Virus record (IMG/VR): IMGVR_UViG_3300028025_002794
Coordinates: 1-30,812 of that record
Source of the DNA: a virus
Length of the DNA stretch: 30,812 nucleotides
Direction: 5' to 3' (one strand)
Shown: positions 28,622 through 30,812 of the stretch, piece by piece
Numbering within the stretch: the first letter of the stretch is position 1
How the letters are laid out: the number at the start of each line of letters is the position of its first letter
Translations under genes and position numbers: made by a program
The notes under the pieces: model-generated
The model's input: only the letters and a program-made list of their open reading frames with translations
Told to the model about the DNA's origin: nothing
Databases searched by the model: none

Positions 28622-29569
28622 TTAGAGCATTAGAAGCAGTTCTGCTTCATCTTCTAGTATTGACCATTCTACTTGTGCACTGACATTTGTAGAGAATTTT
28701 GGACTTAAAGCTGATGTTGTAGCCGTGATCGTTGCAGGCATTCTTACAGGTCGTGCTGGTGGTGTTTCAACTATTACAGGTGTTGGTGGCTGTGGTGCTG
28801 GTTCAACCTTTGGCTGACGTTTTGGCGGTGCAGGGTATGGGCGATTGGAACCGTAGCCGGGAGCAACAGGTTCCGGTGGTGTTGGCGGTATAACAGTTGA
28901 AGTAGCACTAGCTGATAGTTCACCAAGCAAACCCATAAATACGGGTTTGATCGTTGGCAATGTGTCTGCTGTTGAAGTAATCGCTCCAAGTGCAGATTCA
29001 GCCGTTGCAACGTGAGTAACAAGAGCATCAGAAATGCTGACTAATCCACCTAGTTCAGATGCAAATACTGGAAGTATTTCTGGGGTTGTATTTGCGGTTG
29101 CCGTTAATTCACCTAGAACCGCTTCTGCTGAAGCAACGTGGCTAACCGTAGCCTGCACAACGTTAGCAATCTCACCTAGCGGAGCATCTAAAGTTGCAAA
29201 GATTTGTGAAATAGTTGTAGCTGTGGAATTTATAGACCCAAGTGATGCAGCAGATGAAACACTGTGGCTGACCAATGAATTGCTAGAGCTGGTCAATGCA
29301 CCCAAAGTAGATGCAGCAGACACGACAACATTTGGCGTAGATGCAATGCTTGCGCTTAGACCATTGAGATTAGCTGAACTACTTGCTAACTGAGTAAGTA
29401 CGCCTTCATAGGTAGATACTGCTGAGTCATAAACTAAATCAGTTGCATCATAAGCAGACCTGCCACCAACAACCGTTGAATTTAACTGACGTGAATCTAA
29501 GACCATCTGCGCTAGTCGCGCTAAACGGTCAGTGTTTAACTGAAAGTCATTGAGTTCTGACGAACCCAT
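28622..29569 (-). CDS. Leu-Gly repeat protein (virion, head-fibre candidate)
   Basis: 315 aa. An N-terminal helical part (1-65) is followed by about seven repeats of 19-20 residues from roughly 85 to 225, each centred on LG-x-(L/I) (LGAL, LGSI, LGEI, LGEL, LGGL, LGAI, LGEL), alternating with SHVASAEA and PVFASE blocks. A Pro-rich linker (about 228-270, PPTPPEPVAP ... PAPQPPTP) and a short beta-type C-terminus follow. Long, low-complexity and located among head genes, it looks like a head fibre or surface appendage. No family known to me. Confidence 0.72.
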   Translation of the reverse strand: MGSSELNDFQLNTDRLARLAQMVLDSRQLNSTVVGGRSAYDATDLVYDSAVSTYEGVLTQLASSSANLNGLSASIASTPNVVVSAASTLGALTSSSNSLVSHSVSSAASLGSINSTATTISQIFATLDAPLGEIANVVQATVSHVASAEAVLGELTATANTTPEILPVFASELGGLVSISDALVTHVATAESALGAITSTADTLPTIKPVFMGLLGELSASATSTVIPPTPPEPVAPGYGSNRPYPAPPKRQPKVEPAPQPPTPVIVETPPARPVRMPATITATTSALSPKFSTNVSAQVEWSILEDEAELLLML

Positions 29570-29572
29570 AAC

Positions 29573-29956
29573 TTAGCTCGCTACGGTTAGGGATGTTACG
29601 AAAGAACCAGAAGTGATTGTGTAGGTATCGCCTGCGGTGTAAGGGTTGCCTGTGATAGTTCCAGAAAACAAAAAGTTTCCAGTAGTTAATGAATCCCAAG
29701 CAGTGAAGAAAGTTGCATCCTGACTGCCACTTATGTTTGTCCAGGTAACATCAGCATCAGAAGCAATAGAGCCGTTAGAAGCACCAGCAAAAGATACAGC
29801 CTTGCGAGTTGTTTCAGTAGCAGCGTTAGCCGTACCTGCTGCACCGGGATCGCCAACGTGTAGTTTTACATAAACGTTAGTTACAGCGTATGCGGTGTTA
29901 TTACCTAAAGCGTTAAGCAAACTGTTTGCTAGATACGCGCTCATGCCGGTTGCCAT
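29573..29956 (-). CDS. Conserved phage virion-type protein
   Basis: 127 aa. SAYLANSLLNALGNNTAYAVTNVYVKLHVGDPGAAGTANAATETTRKAVSFAGASNGSIASDADVTWTNI belongs to a widespread family (LYVKLHTGDPG-AGT-N-A-ETTR-A) in tailed phages, of unknown role, usually near head or tail genes. TAATG-coupled to the portal. Probably a structural or decoration protein. Confidence 0.8.
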   Translation of the reverse strand: MATGMSAYLANSLLNALGNNTAYAVTNVYVKLHVGDPGAAGTANAATETTRKAVSFAGASNGSIASDADVTWTNISGSQDATFFTAWDSLTTGNFLFSGTITGNPYTAGDTYTITSGSFVTSLTVAS

Positions 29957-30812
29957 TATCCCTCAACTCTTTCAATGATGTTTACGATGTGTCCGTTATC
30001 GTCACGCTCAACGGTGCGAATGGTTGTTTTCTGTTGTGGTGCTTCAACCGTAACATTAGGCGGTGCAACGTTAATGATTGCAGGTGGCACATTAACAATA
30101 GTTTCTGGCATTTGCACATTCACGTCATGTGTACGCTGAACGTCATAAACCGCTTCTGGATCTTCCGGATCAATCTGAGCAACACCTTGCAGCTGAACTG
30201 AAGGAACTCCCGAATGCTGTATCGGTGGCAGACCTAAAGCAACCAAAACCCCAGCAGGATCGAACCCACTAAGAATAAGTTTCTGAGCCATAGTGACACG
30301 CTTGTCGGTTTCAACGAGTGAAGCAGCACCCAGATCCACGTTAGCCAGAGGAACGCGATAAACGTCACCACCATCCACAGGTCTGAGATCTTCGAAACGT
30401 CTGATGTCATTGACTGATAGGAATCCTGCTTGTGAACCAATTGAGTATCCGTTCATTCTAGTAGCAAAATCACCACGCAATAAGCCATCTACGTTAAAGC
30501 GGATGAATGCGCCTTCCGCTAGAAGTGCGCTGTAAGCATCTTCAATCTTTGCAACGTATGGGCGCAAGGTATGGGTTACAAAGTTAATGTTGTTTTGTTC
30601 AACAGATGCGTAAGACATTGCACCCGGTGTAGTAACGCCGATCATGTGCGGTGGAACGCGGAAGATGCGAGCTACTTCTTCAATGGCTAACTTACGGCTA
30701 TCAAGCATCTGGGCTTCATCAGGATTTACGCCAGTGCGTACAAACTTCGCGCCACCAGTTAGCAATCCTGTCTTGTGAGCCTTACGGAATCCCTTGTGCC
30801 GTGAGTCAAAGT
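29956..30812 (-). CDS. Portal protein, C-terminal part (cut by window edge)
   Basis: The frame is open to the window end (KGFRKAHKTGLLTGGAKFVRTG); the apparent start at 30765 (TTG) is internal. EVARIFRVPPHMIGVTTPGAMSYASVEQNNINFVTHTLRPYVAKIEDAYSALL is the HK97-type portal signature, followed by MNGYSIGSQAGFLSVNDIRRFEDLRPVDGGD. The last ~70 residues form a tail of alternating Val/Ile and Pro (MPETIVNVPPAIINVAPPNVTVEAP), unusual in length. It forms the dodecameric ring for DNA packaging. Confidence 0.92.
   Translation of the reverse strand, partial: FDSRHKGFRKAHKTGLLTGGAKFVRTGVNPDEAQMLDSRKLAIEEVARIFRVPPHMIGVTTPGAMSYASVEQNNINFVTHTLRPYVAKIEDAYSALLAEGAFIRFNVDGLLRGDFATRMNGYSIGSQAGFLSVNDIRRFEDLRPVDGGDVYRVPLANVDLGAASLVETDKRVTMAQKLILSGFDPAGVLVALGLPPIQHSGVPSVQLQGVAQIDPEDPEAVYDVQRTHDVNVQMPETIVNVPPAIINVAPPNVTVEAPQQKTTIRTVERDDNGHIVNIIERVEG

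Noticed and set aside
1-30812. Lysogeny module or att site
   Set aside because: No integrase, excisionase or cI-type repressor is visible; WhiB and RHH genes alone do not show lysogeny.

Overview
The window is part of a tailed, siphovirus-type bacteriophage genome of an actinobacterium. It carries two WhiB-family Fe-S protein genes, which are known almost only from Actinobacteria and their phages, and several small protein families familiar from actinobacteriophages. The DNA is not G+C-rich (about low-to-mid 40s percent by eye). That suggests a low-GC actinobacterial host such as the freshwater acI/Nanopelagicales type; this host call is inference. Every supported gene lies on the minus strand, so the biological reading order runs from right (30812) to left (1). 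Genes are packed with ATGA, TAATG and similar overlaps, which implies extensive translational coupling. No stretch over 300 bases lacks a gene. No tRNA, integrase, terminase large subunit or DNA polymerase is visible; the terminase should lie just beyond the right edge.

Head and packaging region (30812 to 24023): the portal C-terminus, two small virion-type proteins, a Leu-Gly repeat protein, a long structural polypeptide ending in a zeta-toxin-like kinase domain, the HK97-type prohead protease and the major capsid protein. A small cargo-type gene (26173-26499) sits in the middle. It, the protease and the capsid gene are each followed by a clear intrinsic terminator.

Accessory block (23908 to 19677): a four-gene glycosylation cassette (two GT-B and one GT-A glycosyltransferases plus an NAD-dependent epimerase). 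Next comes a two-gene moron unit with two near-consensus sigma70-type promoters and its own terminator.

Tail region (19631 to 12111): head-tail connector, tail terminator, tail tube, tail assembly chaperones with a canonical CCCAAAA -1 frameshift site, a gp10-like protein, the 773-residue tape measure, a minor tail protein and tail-tip or fibre proteins. A double hairpin closes the unit. The lysis region (12026 to 10713) holds a holin candidate, an M23 peptidase and a DUF2746-like membrane protein. It is followed by a small DNA-binding protein, an HNH endonuclease, a metallophosphoesterase and small genes ending in a strong terminator (8309-8346).

Early and DNA-metabolism region (8232 to 25): a ribbon-helix-helix protein, a winged-helix replication-initiator-like protein whose gene contains iteron-like repeats, a helicase-loader-like protein and a WhiB. 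Then, behind a LexA/SOS-box-like site, comes a run of small genes including a Rad52-type annealing protein, RusA resolvase, a second WhiB and SSB. The run continues with an HNH protein and zinc-ribbon microproteins and ends with an HslV/proteasome-like Ntn hydrolase.

The points most worth following up are the HslV-like protease, the SOS-box-controlled recombination operon, the putative origin inside the initiator gene, the virion zeta-kinase fusion, and a shared leader element upstream of the accessory genes.
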